A DNA stretch of 51,187 nucleotides from Fictibacillus phosphorivorans (lineage in GTDB: Bacteria > Bacillota > Bacilli > Bacillales > Fictibacillaceae). Both the position numbers and the translations under genes were made by a program. How positions within the stretch are numbered: position 1 is the stretch's first letter; each line of letters opens with the position of its first letter. This document shows positions 16,197 to 24,581 of the stretch, one piece after another. The stretch spans positions 1 to 51,187 of the forward strand of contig NZ_JAMBOR010000026.1 in assembly GCF_023715845.1 (NCBI RefSeq), given 5' to 3'. The notes under the pieces are model-generated. The model was given only the letters and a program-made list of their open reading frames with translations. It did no database searches and had not been told where the DNA came from.

Positions 16197-17585
16197 TTAG
16201 GCACTTACCTCAACTTGATTTTCGCTATCATTGTAAACATCTGTATCAAGTTGTTTCTGCACTTTACTTGTTAACAATCCAGATGTCATTGCTCCACTCA
16301 CATTAACTGCTGTTCGACCCATATCGATTAGTGGTTCCACTGAGATTAATAGACCGGCAAGTGCAATCGGAAGGTCCATCGCAGACAATACAAGGATCGC
16401 TGCAAATGTAGCTCCTCCCCCAACTCCTGCTACTCCAAACGAGCTAAGTGCTACAACGGCTACAAGCGTTAATAAGAATGAAGGTGATAGCGGATCGATT
16501 CCGACAGTCGGAGCGATCATAACGGCTAGCATTGCTGGGTAGATACCCGCGCATCCATTCTGACCGATCGATAGTCCGAATGAACCTGAGAAGTTGGCGA
16601 TTCCATCAGGCACACCCATACTCTTTTGAGTACGGATATTTAATGGAAGCGCACCAGCACTCGTACGTGATGTGAAAGCAAACGACAGTACTGGGAATGA
16701 CTTTTTCATATATGTGATTGGATTTAACCCAGCAAACGTTAATAGCAATAAGTGAATACCAAACATGATCAGCAATGCAACATAAGAAGCAATAACAAAC
16801 TTACCAAGCTTCGCGATCGCACCCATGTCGCTAAGTGCTACGGTCTTCGTCATTAATGCCAACACTCCGTATGGTGTTAAGCGAAGAATCAGCGTAACAA
16901 CACGCATAATCACTGCGTAAAAGGCATCTACTATCTTTGCAAAGAGTTCAGCGTGTTCTTCCTGTTTTCGTTTCACTCCAAGGTAAGCAACTCCTAAGAA
17001 TGCCGCAAAGACAACAACAGCGATGGTTGATGTTGGTCTAGCTCCTGTAAAATCTAAAAACGGATTGGCTGGCAGCAAGGATAGAATTTGCTGTGGCAAA
17101 GTCAGGTCTTTTACTTCTTCAAAAGTACCTTCCATCTGTTCACCGCGAGCAGCTTCTGCGTCTCCTTGTTCGATCTGTACTGCTTCAAGATCAAACGCAA
17201 CAGATGTCCCGATTCCGACAACAGCAGCAATTGCCGTTGTTCCTATAAGAATCCCGATGATCAATCCGCTTAATTTCCCGATGTTTCCTTTAAGATTTAA
17301 ACGTGTAAATGCTGAAAGGATCGAAATGAACACAAGCGGCATGACGATCATTTTTAAGAACGTTACATAACCGCCGCCTACTAGATTGAACCAATCCGTT
17401 GATTTTGCAGCAACTTCAGAATCTGCACCATAGCCATACTGAAGCACTAAACCGAAAACAATCCCTAATCCAAGTCCTGTGAATACACGTTTTGAAAACG
17501 AGACGTGCTTTTTTTGCATGTAAAACAAAACACCTAAAAGTATAAGCATAATTGCAATATTCGATAAAACTAAGTAAGTAGTCAC
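16197..17585 (-). CDS. tcyP: L-cystine symporter TcyP (dicarboxylate/amino acid:cation symporter family)
   Basis: Membrane transporter of 462 aa, matching B. subtilis TcyP (about 463 aa), an Na+/H+-coupled cystine importer with the glutamate-transporter fold. Visible features are MQKKHVSFSKRVFTGLGLG at the N-terminus, the GGYVTFLKMIVMPLVFISI helix, the serine-rich FAFTSRTSAGALPLNI loop of re-entrant hairpin 1, and the SVEPLIDMGRTAVNVSGA segment of helix 8 that binds substrate. The start is GTG at 17585, with AGGGGGG 7 nt upstream. It is monocistronic. In B. subtilis this gene is under the cysteine regulator CymR; no CymR box could be assigned here by eye. Confidence 0.88.
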   Translation of the reverse strand: MTTYLVLSNIAIMLILLGVLFYMQKKHVSFSKRVFTGLGLGIVFGLVLQYGYGADSEVAAKSTDWFNLVGGGYVTFLKMIVMPLVFISILSAFTRLNLKGNIGKLSGLIIGILIGTTAIAAVVGIGTSVAFDLEAVQIEQGDAEAARGEQMEGTFEEVKDLTLPQQILSLLPANPFLDFTGARPTSTIAVVVFAAFLGVAYLGVKRKQEEHAELFAKIVDAFYAVIMRVVTLILRLTPYGVLALMTKTVALSDMGAIAKLGKFVIASYVALLIMFGIHLLLLTFAGLNPITYMKKSFPVLSFAFTSRTSAGALPLNIRTQKSMGVPDGIANFSGSFGLSIGQNGCAGIYPAMLAVMIAPTVGIDPLSPSFLLTLVAVVALSSFGVAGVGGGATFAAILVLSAMDLPIALAGLLISVEPLIDMGRTAVNVSGAMTSGLLTSKVQKQLDTDVYNDSENQVEVSA

Positions 17586-17598
17586 CTACAAGCCCCCC

Positions 17599-17643
17599 TT
17601 TAGTTAACTAAAATAAATTAATACAATAAAACCTATCTGTCAA
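17599..17643 (-). promoter_or_regulatory. tcyP promoter and palindrome
   Basis: Minus strand TTGACA (17643-17638), 17-bp spacer, weak TAATTT (17620-17615). Just downstream, around the expected transcription start and before the ribosome site, lies the perfect 14-bp palindrome TTTAGTTAACTAAA (17599-17612), a possible operator. From here to 18042 (about 400 bp) no gene is visible on either strand. Confidence 0.45.
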
Positions 17644-18042
17644 GTAGGAATTACAAAAGGTATATAATTTGATCTCCGCCTCCCTTACAAAATAAAAAAC
17701 TCACCACTTCTAATAAAGAAAGAGCGAGTCTTCGTGTGTTTGTGTCGTAGTCGTTAGATGATTATTCAGTTGTGTTTCAGATATATTCTGCACTGGAATA
17801 ATTTATGCTCGTTTTTGTAGCAAATTCCTAGTAGCAGGTGCTATGGACTGGAGGTATACGTATGTAGGCTTATCTTGTATGTCTAAATATGACCGATCTA
17901 ATGCAAATCATCTATATTACTTTCAACTCCTCTTCTTCTTTCCTTAGGATAAAAGTCACCATCAAAAAGAGGACTATTTTCCTGTAACCCTTAATAAATT
18001 GAATGGGGAAGAAGTCATGTTAAAGACGGGGGGAGTCATGAG

Positions 18043-18495
18043 ATGACACTATACGGAACGATTGTCTTGATTCATATTCTTGCAGCCATTGTAGGTCTCG
18101 GTGCAAGCTTTGCGATGCCGGTCGTTACGAAATTCACAAAAACTGCAGAACAAGCTCGTTATGCCCTTGAGGTTAATGCAAAAATTGAAATCTTCCCGAA
18201 GATCGGAAGTTTAACCCTTTTGGCAACTGGACTTTTTTTGGGGTATTTAAATTCTGCACTTTTTAGTGAGGTTTGGTATATCTCTTCTCTTGTCATTTAT
18301 GTTCTTGCTCAAATTCTGGTTATTGGCATCATTCCTAAGAAACAAAAACAAATGGGTGACATTCTTGCAGCACATGAGGGAGAAAAACTCCCTGAAGCTT
18401 ATCGGGCTATTGATAAACAGCTTGATTCTTATAGGTATCTTTTGTACAGTCTAGCCGTTGTAATGATCATATTGATGGTAGTAAAACCTTTCTAG
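18043..18495 (+). CDS. DUF2269 family membrane protein
   Basis: 150-aa protein with four hydrophobic helices (about residues 5-25, 50-68, 76-98 and 130-148). The pattern LIHILAAIVGLGASFAMPVV with a conserved His early in helix 1 is typical of DUF2269/YkvI-like small membrane proteins of unknown role. GGGGGGAG lies 9 nt before the ATG. A nine-codon frame (ATG 18017, preceded by GGGGAAG) ends in a TGA overlapping this start codon, which could couple translation, but may be chance. Neighbours give no functional clue. Confidence 0.75.
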   Translation: MTLYGTIVLIHILAAIVGLGASFAMPVVTKFTKTAEQARYALEVNAKIEIFPKIGSLTLLATGLFLGYLNSALFSEVWYISSLVIYVLAQILVIGIIPKKQKQMGDILAAHEGEKLPEAYRAIDKQLDSYRYLLYSLAVVMIILMVVKPF

Positions 18496-18560
18496 ATACT
18501 CATAATTTCTCTTCTCTCCGGATACAATACGGTGAAAAGAGACGAGGAGTTGAAAAACAC

Positions 18561-18722
18561 ATGGCACGCGGAAAAGAATTTGAACATAAGAAAAAGGGCC
18601 ATCCAGGTCGCTTTCCTGATAATACTCTACAGAACAGACTTGTCCAAAAAAGTGACGAGACGGATTCTACAAACTTAGTCACAAAAGAAGCTTTTAAAAA
18701 CCGCGCTGATGAACAAGAGTAA
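18561..18722 (+). CDS. small basic hydrophilic protein (53 aa)
   Basis: ATG 18561 follows GAGGAG by 11 nt and opens a 53-codon frame: MARGKEFEHKKKGHPGRFPD at the start, ending KEAFKNRADEQE. It is strongly charged, with no membrane segment or cysteine. An immediate terminator (18732-18765) supports a real transcription unit. The composition resembles small Bacillus proteins expressed in stationary phase or sporulation, but I do not recognise the family. Confidence 0.6.
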   Translation: MARGKEFEHKKKGHPGRFPDNTLQNRLVQKSDETDSTNLVTKEAFKNRADEQE

Positions 18723-18731
18723 AACAAGATG

Positions 18732-18765
18732 GCACTCATGGAATATTTCTCCTTGGGTGCTTTTT
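18732..18765 (+). terminator. terminator of the 53-aa protein gene
   Basis: GCACTCATGGA pairs with TCCTTGGGTGC (one mismatch, one G-U), 7-nt loop, then TTTTT. Confidence 0.7.
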
Positions 18766-18861
18766 CATTGCCCCGATTCAACATACACCTATTGAGTTCC
18801 TTCCCCATTCAATACTATAATCAAGAAGGTACACATTACTGACAGAAAAGGTGTTATATAG

Positions 18862-20418
18862 ATGAGTATTTTAACAGTACAAGGATTGAGTCACGGTTTT
18901 GGTGACCGTGCCATTTTTAATGATGTTTCTTTCCGTCTTCTAAAAGGAGAGCACATCGGTCTGATCGGTGCAAACGGTGAAGGTAAATCTACCTTTATGA
19001 ATATTATTACCGGCAAGTTGAAGCCAGATGAAGGAAAAGTGGAATGGGCGAAAAAAGTCCGCGTTGGTTACCTCGATCAGCACACTGTTCTTCAAAAAGG
19101 CATGACAATCCGCGACGTGTTGAAGAGTGCGTTTCAATACCTGCTCGACATGGAAACAGAAATGAACGCTATGTATGAAAAAATGGGTGAAGCTACACCT
19201 GAAGAACTGGAGAAAATGCTTGAGGATGTAGGTGTCATTCAAGATACGTTAACGAATAACGATTTTTATGTAATTGATGCAAAAGTAGAAGAAATCGCAC
19301 GTGGTCTTGGACTTGATGATATCGGTCTTGATCGCGATGTTCACGATCTGAGCGGCGGACAGCGTACGAAAGTATTGCTTGCGAAACTTTTATTAGAAAA
19401 ACCAGAAATTTTGTTGCTGGATGAGCCGACAAACTATCTGGATGAGCAGCATATCGAATGGCTGAAGCGTTATCTACAAGAGTACGAGAACGCGTTTATC
19501 TTAATTTCACATGACATTCCCTTCTTAAATAGCGTAATCAACTTGATTTATCACATGGAAAATCAAGAGTTGAACCGTTATGTCGGTGACTACGATCACT
19601 TTAAATCGGTATATGAGATGAAAAAATCTCAGCTCGAAGCTGCATTTAAGCGCCAGCAGCAAGAAATCGCCGGCTTAAAAGATTTCGTAGCCCGCAACAA
19701 AGCGCGTGTTTCAACGCGTAACATGGCGATGTCCCGTCAGAAGAAACTTGATAAGATGGAAGTCATTGAACTGGCAAAAGAAAAGCCGAAGCCAGAGTTC
19801 AACTTCAAAGAGGCCCGAACGCCAAGCAAGCTGATCTTTGAAACGAAGGATCTCGTGATCGGTTATGATGAACCATTATCAAAACCATTAAACCTGCGTA
19901 TGGAACGCGGTCAAAAAATAGCATTAGTCGGGGCGAACGGTATTGGTAAAACCACATTACTCCGCAGTATTTTAGGAGAGATCAAGCCTGTTTCCGGCTC
20001 CGTAGAACGCGGTGAGAATCTGGAGATTGGTTATTTCGAACAAGAAGTAAAATCTGCGAACTACAACACATGTATCGAAGAGATCTGGAATGAGTTCCCT
20101 GGCTTCTCTCATCATGAAGTTCGTGCCGCTCTAGCGAAGTGCGGATTAACTACCAAACATATCGAGAGTAAAGTGGAAGTTCTGAGCGGAGGCGAAAAAG
20201 CTAAAGTTCGCTTATGTAAATTGGTGAATCATGAGAATAACGTATTAGTACTCGATGAGCCTACAAACCATTTGGATGTTGAGGCAAAAGACGAGCTGAT
20301 GCGTGCGCTTAAAGCCTTTAAAGGCAGCGTGCTTTTGATCTCCCATGAACCTGAATTTTATAAAGAAGTAGCAAATGAAGTCTGGAATTGCGAAAGCTGG
20401 ACAACAAAAGTGTTTTAA
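18862..20418 (+). CDS. yfmM: ABC-F family ATPase (YfmM-like translation factor)
   Basis: 518 aa with two ABC ATPase domains in one chain and no membrane segments, the layout of ABC-F proteins that act on the ribosome. Domain 1: Walker A GANGEGKST, signature LSGGQRTKV, Walker B LLLDEPTNYLDE. The linker (about 230-310) is charged and helical, with the P-site tRNA interaction motif region FVARNKARVSTRNMAMSRQKK. Domain 2: GANGIGKTT, LSGGEKAKV, LVLDEPTNHLDV. Both catalytic Glu residues are intact. Length and N-terminus match B. subtilis YfmM. AAAGGTG lies 8 nt before the ATG. It converges on yfmR, another ABC-F gene. Confidence 0.85.
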   Translation: MSILTVQGLSHGFGDRAIFNDVSFRLLKGEHIGLIGANGEGKSTFMNIITGKLKPDEGKVEWAKKVRVGYLDQHTVLQKGMTIRDVLKSAFQYLLDMETEMNAMYEKMGEATPEELEKMLEDVGVIQDTLTNNDFYVIDAKVEEIARGLGLDDIGLDRDVHDLSGGQRTKVLLAKLLLEKPEILLLDEPTNYLDEQHIEWLKRYLQEYENAFILISHDIPFLNSVINLIYHMENQELNRYVGDYDHFKSVYEMKKSQLEAAFKRQQQEIAGLKDFVARNKARVSTRNMAMSRQKKLDKMEVIELAKEKPKPEFNFKEARTPSKLIFETKDLVIGYDEPLSKPLNLRMERGQKIALVGANGIGKTTLLRSILGEIKPVSGSVERGENLEIGYFEQEVKSANYNTCIEEIWNEFPGFSHHEVRAALAKCGLTTKHIESKVEVLSGGEKAKVRLCKLVNHENNVLVLDEPTNHLDVEAKDELMRALKAFKGSVLLISHEPEFYKEVANEVWNCESWTTKVF

Positions 20419-20430
20419 ATCGGTATCGTG

Positions 20431-20458
20431 CCCTCATCAAATGATGGGGGACTTTTTT
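20431..20458 (+). terminator. terminator of yfmM
   Basis: CCCTCATCA (20431-20439) pairs with TGATGGGGG (20442-20450, one G-U), then ACTTTTTT. Confidence 0.85.
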
Positions 20459-20572
20459 AATTAGGTCTAATTTGAGATTATTAGGTCTTCTTTCTAGGTC
20501 TCTCGAATTTTGGACGCCCGCTCCTCCTCCACAAAAAAACACCTCCTGCCCAATGGCAAGATATGTTACATT

Positions 20573-22486
20573 TTACTTTTCAAGCTCTTCCACAAGCAGC
20601 GATAGTTCTTCCCAGCGTTCCATCGTCGTTTCAAGCTCTGTCTCTACTTTTTTCTGTTCTGCATACAGCTCGCTGATCCGCCCAAAATCACTGCCAGCGG
20701 CTACGATTTCAGCTTCAATCTGCTCTTTTTTCTCTTCAAGCGCCATGATGCGGTCTTCAATCGTGTCCCATTCCTGCTGCTCTTTATAAGATAGCTTTTT
20801 CCGCTTTTCTTTTCGCGGCGGATTGGCATTACTTTCAGCTCTCTCAGACACGACTGCACTTGCTTTAACAGAAGCTGCAAGCTCATCACGCTCTTTTTTC
20901 TCTTCCATATAATCGGAGTAGCTGCCCTGGAACCTGACGACCTTACCCTCACCTTCGAATGCAAGCAGATGATCTACTACACGATCTAAGAAATAACGAT
21001 CATGCGATACGGTTAAAACCACACCTGGGAAGTTTTCCAGATACTCTTCTAAAATACTAAGCGTCTGAATATCCAAGTCATTCGTCGGCTCATCCAAAAA
21101 CAGGACGTTCGGTTCTTCCATGAGCACCTTCAGCATATATAGTCTTCGTTTCTCCCCGCCCGAAAGTTTGCGGATGTATGTGTATTGCATATATCGCGGA
21201 AAAAGGAATCGTTCCAGCATCTGTTCGGCTGTAATGGTTTGACCGTCCACTGTAGTGATAACTTGTGCGGTTTCTTTTATATAATCGATCATGCGAAGAT
21301 TTCCATCGAATTCATCATGATCTTGTGTATAATAGCCGATTTTAACAGTTTCCCCGACTTCAACTGAGCCTGAATCAGGTGTCATTCTGCCTGCCAGCAT
21401 ATTAAGCAAAGTCGTTTTCCCACTTCCGTTCGGACCGATGATTCCTAGACGCTCCCCGGGAACGATCAAGTAATCCAATCCATCAACAAGCTTCTTATCA
21501 TCAAAGCTCTTCGTTAATGCTTGTACTTCAATAACTTTTTTGCCAAGGCGCTGGGATCCGATCGCAAATTCAACCTTACCTTTTGAAGCTGGACCCGTTT
21601 CTTCCTGCAGACTCTCTACCCTCTGGATACGAGCTTTTTGTTTAGTCGTACGAGCTTTGGCGCCGCGACGCAGCCAAGCTAATTCGCGTCTCAATGTATT
21701 TTGGCGTTTATCTTCATTCTGCAAAGCTAGCTCTTCACGCTCTGCTTTTTTCTCTAGATACGTTTCATAATTGCCTTCGTATACATAGAGTTTTCCGTTA
21801 TCCAGTTCAAAAATGTGATTCGTTACGCGGTTTAAGAAATAACGGTCATGGGTAACCATTAACAGTGAACCTTTATACCCAGCTAAGAAAGTTTCAAGCC
21901 ATTCTACCGTCTCATTATCAAGATGGTTCGTCGGCTCATCCAGAATTAGAAGATCAGCTGGCTGAATCAATGCTTTTGCGATAGCAACACGTTTTTTCTG
22001 CCCGCCGCTCAAGAACTTCACTTGTCTTGAAAAATCCCGCAGACCCAGTTTTGTTAAAACCGTTTTTGCAACTGTGTTCGCTTCCCAAGCTTCTTCCGCG
22101 TCCATTTTTTGCTGGCTATTCATTAACCGTTGCAGCTTTTTCTCATTGGCAGGATCAGCTTCAAGATCGAGCAGAGCTTGCTCATACTCACGCATCGTTC
22201 GCATAATGGTGGAATCGCCATAGTAGATCTGTTCCAAGATGGAAAGTTCTTCGTCGAGCTCAGGTTCTTGGGCGACGTATTCAATCTTGAACTGGTTAGC
22301 GTGAGTGATGCTCCCCTTTTCGGCGGGGTCCAAACCTGCAAGAGCTTTTAGCAGAGAAGACTTTCCCGTACCGTTCGGACCGATCAGACCGATTCTTTGT
22401 TTTTCGCTGATTGAAAAAGAGATTTTATCAAAGAGCGTTTTCTCTCCATAGGTTTTATATAAATTTTCGACTAGTAAAATACTCAA
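20573..22486 (-). CDS. yfmR: ABC-F family ATPase (YfmR/Uup type)
   Basis: 637-aa soluble ATPase. Domain 1 has GPNGTGKSSLL, LSGGQKKRVAIA and LLILDEPTNHLDN. Domain 2 has GPNGSGKTTLL, LSGGEKRRLYML and LFLDEPTNDLDI. A lysine-rich linker (about 530-565) leads to a C-terminal coiled coil (about 566-637) of alternating Glu/Lys/Leu, the mark of Uup/YfmR that separates it from other ABC-F classes. B. subtilis YfmR helps ribosomes through difficult sequences such as proline runs, partly overlapping EF-P. The start is TTG at 22486 with AAGGA upstream. No strong terminator was found at its 3' end. Confidence 0.87.
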   Translation of the reverse strand: MSILLVENLYKTYGEKTLFDKISFSISEKQRIGLIGPNGTGKSSLLKALAGLDPAEKGSITHANQFKIEYVAQEPELDEELSILEQIYYGDSTIMRTMREYEQALLDLEADPANEKKLQRLMNSQQKMDAEEAWEANTVAKTVLTKLGLRDFSRQVKFLSGGQKKRVAIAKALIQPADLLILDEPTNHLDNETVEWLETFLAGYKGSLLMVTHDRYFLNRVTNHIFELDNGKLYVYEGNYETYLEKKAEREELALQNEDKRQNTLRRELAWLRRGAKARTTKQKARIQRVESLQEETGPASKGKVEFAIGSQRLGKKVIEVQALTKSFDDKKLVDGLDYLIVPGERLGIIGPNGSGKTTLLNMLAGRMTPDSGSVEVGETVKIGYYTQDHDEFDGNLRMIDYIKETAQVITTVDGQTITAEQMLERFLFPRYMQYTYIRKLSGGEKRRLYMLKVLMEEPNVLFLDEPTNDLDIQTLSILEEYLENFPGVVLTVSHDRYFLDRVVDHLLAFEGEGKVVRFQGSYSDYMEEKKERDELAASVKASAVVSERAESNANPPRKEKRKKLSYKEQQEWDTIEDRIMALEEKKEQIEAEIVAAGSDFGRISELYAEQKKVETELETTMERWEELSLLVEELEK

Positions 22487-22630
22487 AACACAATCATTCC
22501 TTAAGGTAAAATTCTTATTTACTATTGTAGCTTAACCGCGTCAGATTAGCATCTTTGGGTTATAGTTTGGGTTTTTTCTTAATCTTTGTTATAGTGAGAA
22601 ACATGTTCTGAAAAGGAGTGGGCACGTTTT

Positions 22631-22801
22631 TTGCTCAAAACGGATGCCGCTATTTTCTATTTTTTCGGCTTAGGCTTTTATCTTGTTGTTGATGCCGGTA
22701 CCTATTTTCCGGCAATGTTTTGTATGCGTTTTTTCACCGCGCTTTTGACTTCAAGTTTTTTTGTCACTCCTCACAAGCTCTTTTTGCACAAAAAGCTCTA
22801 G
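22631..22801 (+). CDS. possible small membrane-peptide leader ORF upstream of putP
   Basis: A 56-codon frame could start at TTG 22631, about 13 nt after AAAAGGAGTG, and end at 22801. The peptide is hydrophobic (starts LLKTDAAIFYFFGLGFYLVV) with two possible membrane helices and a basic end. The 340-bp stretch before putP otherwise holds no gene. The TTG start and long spacing are weak evidence; the region may instead be an untranslated leader or the remnant of a gene. Confidence 0.22.
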   Translation: MLKTDAAIFYFFGLGFYLVVDAGTYFPAMFCMRFFTALLTSSFFVTPHKLFLHKKL

Positions 22802-22899
22802 TTTTTATACAACCTATCAATTTTTTCATAAACTTGTTATCCGTTGAGCAAACTAACATGACCCATTTCATGAAAAAAGAAAAGGAGAGATTTTTTTAC

Positions 22900-24375
22900 A
22901 TGCAGACAGGAGTTATTATTTCTTTAGTCATTTACATGGCCGGTATGCTTTATATTGGGTACTGGGCATATAAGAAAACAAATGATCTATCTGATTACAT
23001 GCTCGGAGGAAGAGGGCTTGGACCAGCTGTAACAGCATTATCCGCCGGTGCTTCTGACATGAGTGGATGGATGATGATGGGGATTCCTGGTGCCATGTTT
23101 ACAGATGGTATTAGCAGTCTATGGATTACCGTCGGATTAGCGGTTGGAGCTTACTTGAACTATATCCTTGTTGCTCCTAGACTTCGTACGTATACCGAGG
23201 TTGCCGATGATTCAATCACTATTCCTGACTATCTTGAAAATCGTTTCAATGACAAGAAAAAGATCTTACGTATTGTTTCAGGTCTCGTAATTATTATTTT
23301 CTTTACTCTTTATAGCTCTGCAGGCCTCGTTTCAGGTGGTAAGCTTTTTGAAAGTGCGTTTGGCATGGACTATACAACTGGAATGCTTTTAACTGGAGCA
23401 GTTGTTGTTGCTTATACACTTTTCGGTGGGTTCCTTGCTGTCAGCTGGACGGACTTTGTTCAAGGGTGTATTATGTTTATCGCTCTAATTATTGTTCCAA
23501 TCGTCGCATTTACTGACATAGGTGACACGCAAACTGTAATCGACACAGTACGCGGTGTTGATCCATCACTTCTAAACCTAACAAAAGGACTTACGACACT
23601 AGGGTTAATTTCATTATTAGCATGGGGATTAGGTTACTTTGGTCAACCGCATATCATTGTTCGTTTTATGGCCATTACATCGGTAAAAGATATTAAAAAA
23701 GCACGCAGAATCGGTATGACCTGGATGATAATCTCACTAATCGGTGCTGGTTTAACAGGATTTATCGGGGTAGCTTGGTTTGCAAAAGCAGGCAGAAAAT
23801 TAGCTGATCCGGAAACAGTTTTCATCGAATTTGCTAATCTGTTGTTCCACCCGCTTATTACAGGGTTCTTATTAGCGGCGATCTTAGCTGCGATTATGAG
23901 TACGATCTCATCACAGCTTCTCGTTACATCTTCATCTGTAACAGAAGACTTCTTTAAGCAGTTTTTCAAAAAAGACGCCACTCAAAAACAATTAGTTTTG
24001 ATAGGTAGAATCTCAGTATTAACGGTTGCTGTAATCGCAACATTGCTTTCACTCAATCCAAGTGATACCATCCTTAGCCTTGTTGGTTATGCATGGGCAG
24101 GTTTCGGTTCTGCATTCGGACCACTTGTTCTCCTATCTTTATTCTGGAAACGTATGACCATGTGGGGAGCTTTAGCAGGTATCATCGTTGGTGCTGTTAC
24201 GGTTCTAACTTGGGTACAATTCCCGGATTTAAAAGAACAAGTATATGAAATGATTCCAGGGTTCTTCCTAAGTGCCCTTGCTATCATCTTAGTAAGTATC
24301 TTTACAAAAGATCCTTCACAAAAAGTACAGAACCAATTTGATGATATGGAAGACACATTAGATGAAGTAAAATAA
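22900..24375 (+). CDS. putP: sodium/proline symporter (PutP/OpuE type)
   Basis: Solute:sodium symporter of 491 aa with about 13 helices. It closely follows the PutP/OpuE pattern: DYMLGGRGLGPAVTALSAGASDMSGWMMMG near the N-terminus (the Na+ and proline site region), LVSGGKLFESAFG, GLGYFGQPHIIVRFMAI, and ILAAIMSTISSQLLVTSSSVTEDFF. The frame is open 60 codons further upstream, but ATG 22900 follows AAAGGAGAG and starts the first helix. Length is nearest to osmostress transporter OpuE (492 aa); catabolic PutP is the alternative, and no putBC genes are adjacent. It complements proBA in proline supply. Confidence 0.88.
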   Translation: MQTGVIISLVIYMAGMLYIGYWAYKKTNDLSDYMLGGRGLGPAVTALSAGASDMSGWMMMGIPGAMFTDGISSLWITVGLAVGAYLNYILVAPRLRTYTEVADDSITIPDYLENRFNDKKKILRIVSGLVIIIFFTLYSSAGLVSGGKLFESAFGMDYTTGMLLTGAVVVAYTLFGGFLAVSWTDFVQGCIMFIALIIVPIVAFTDIGDTQTVIDTVRGVDPSLLNLTKGLTTLGLISLLAWGLGYFGQPHIIVRFMAITSVKDIKKARRIGMTWMIISLIGAGLTGFIGVAWFAKAGRKLADPETVFIEFANLLFHPLITGFLLAAILAAIMSTISSQLLVTSSSVTEDFFKQFFKKDATQKQLVLIGRISVLTVAVIATLLSLNPSDTILSLVGYAWAGFGSAFGPLVLLSLFWKRMTMWGALAGIIVGAVTVLTWVQFPDLKEQVYEMIPGFFLSALAIILVSIFTKDPSQKVQNQFDDMEDTLDEVK

Positions 24376-24382
24376 TCGATAG

Positions 24383-24418
24383 AAAAAAGCGTTCCTGATC
24401 TTGCAGGAGCGCTTTTTT
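24383..24418 (+). terminator. terminator of putP
   Basis: AAAAAGCGTTCCTG and CAGGAGCGCTTTTTT form a long stem followed by a T run; strong. Confidence 0.9.
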
Positions 24419-24440
24419 AATATTTGTATGATGTTATCAT

Positions 24441-24581
24441 TTGTCGCAAGATGTCGACTCGTGGTTATTTAAATTTTAACGTGGGATAATCACTGTTTTT
24501 CGTGAGATTATTAAAATTAAGCCAGGAATAACCGCTTTTAACGTGGGATTCCTTGATTTAAAGTGAGAAACCCTTATTATT
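24441..24581 (+). repeat. 20-bp periodic CGTGGGATTATT array (array B2)
   Basis: Units begin at 24460, 24480, 24501, 24521, 24542 and 24562, each 20 or 21 bp apart: for example cgtgggataatcactgtttt and cgtgagattattaaaattaa. The leading 30 bp (24441-24470) match 1965-1994 with two differences. The last unit supplies the stop codon and final codons of fni on the opposite strand. Confidence 0.78.

Noticed and set aside
17650-18040. Small genes in the tcyP-DUF2269 gap
   Set aside because: The short frames here are about 20 codons or fewer, without convincing ribosome sites or conserved features.
22720-22899. 60-codon N-terminal extension of the proline symporter
   Set aside because: The symporter family starts at the first helix, and a clear AAAGGAGAG lies before ATG 22900.
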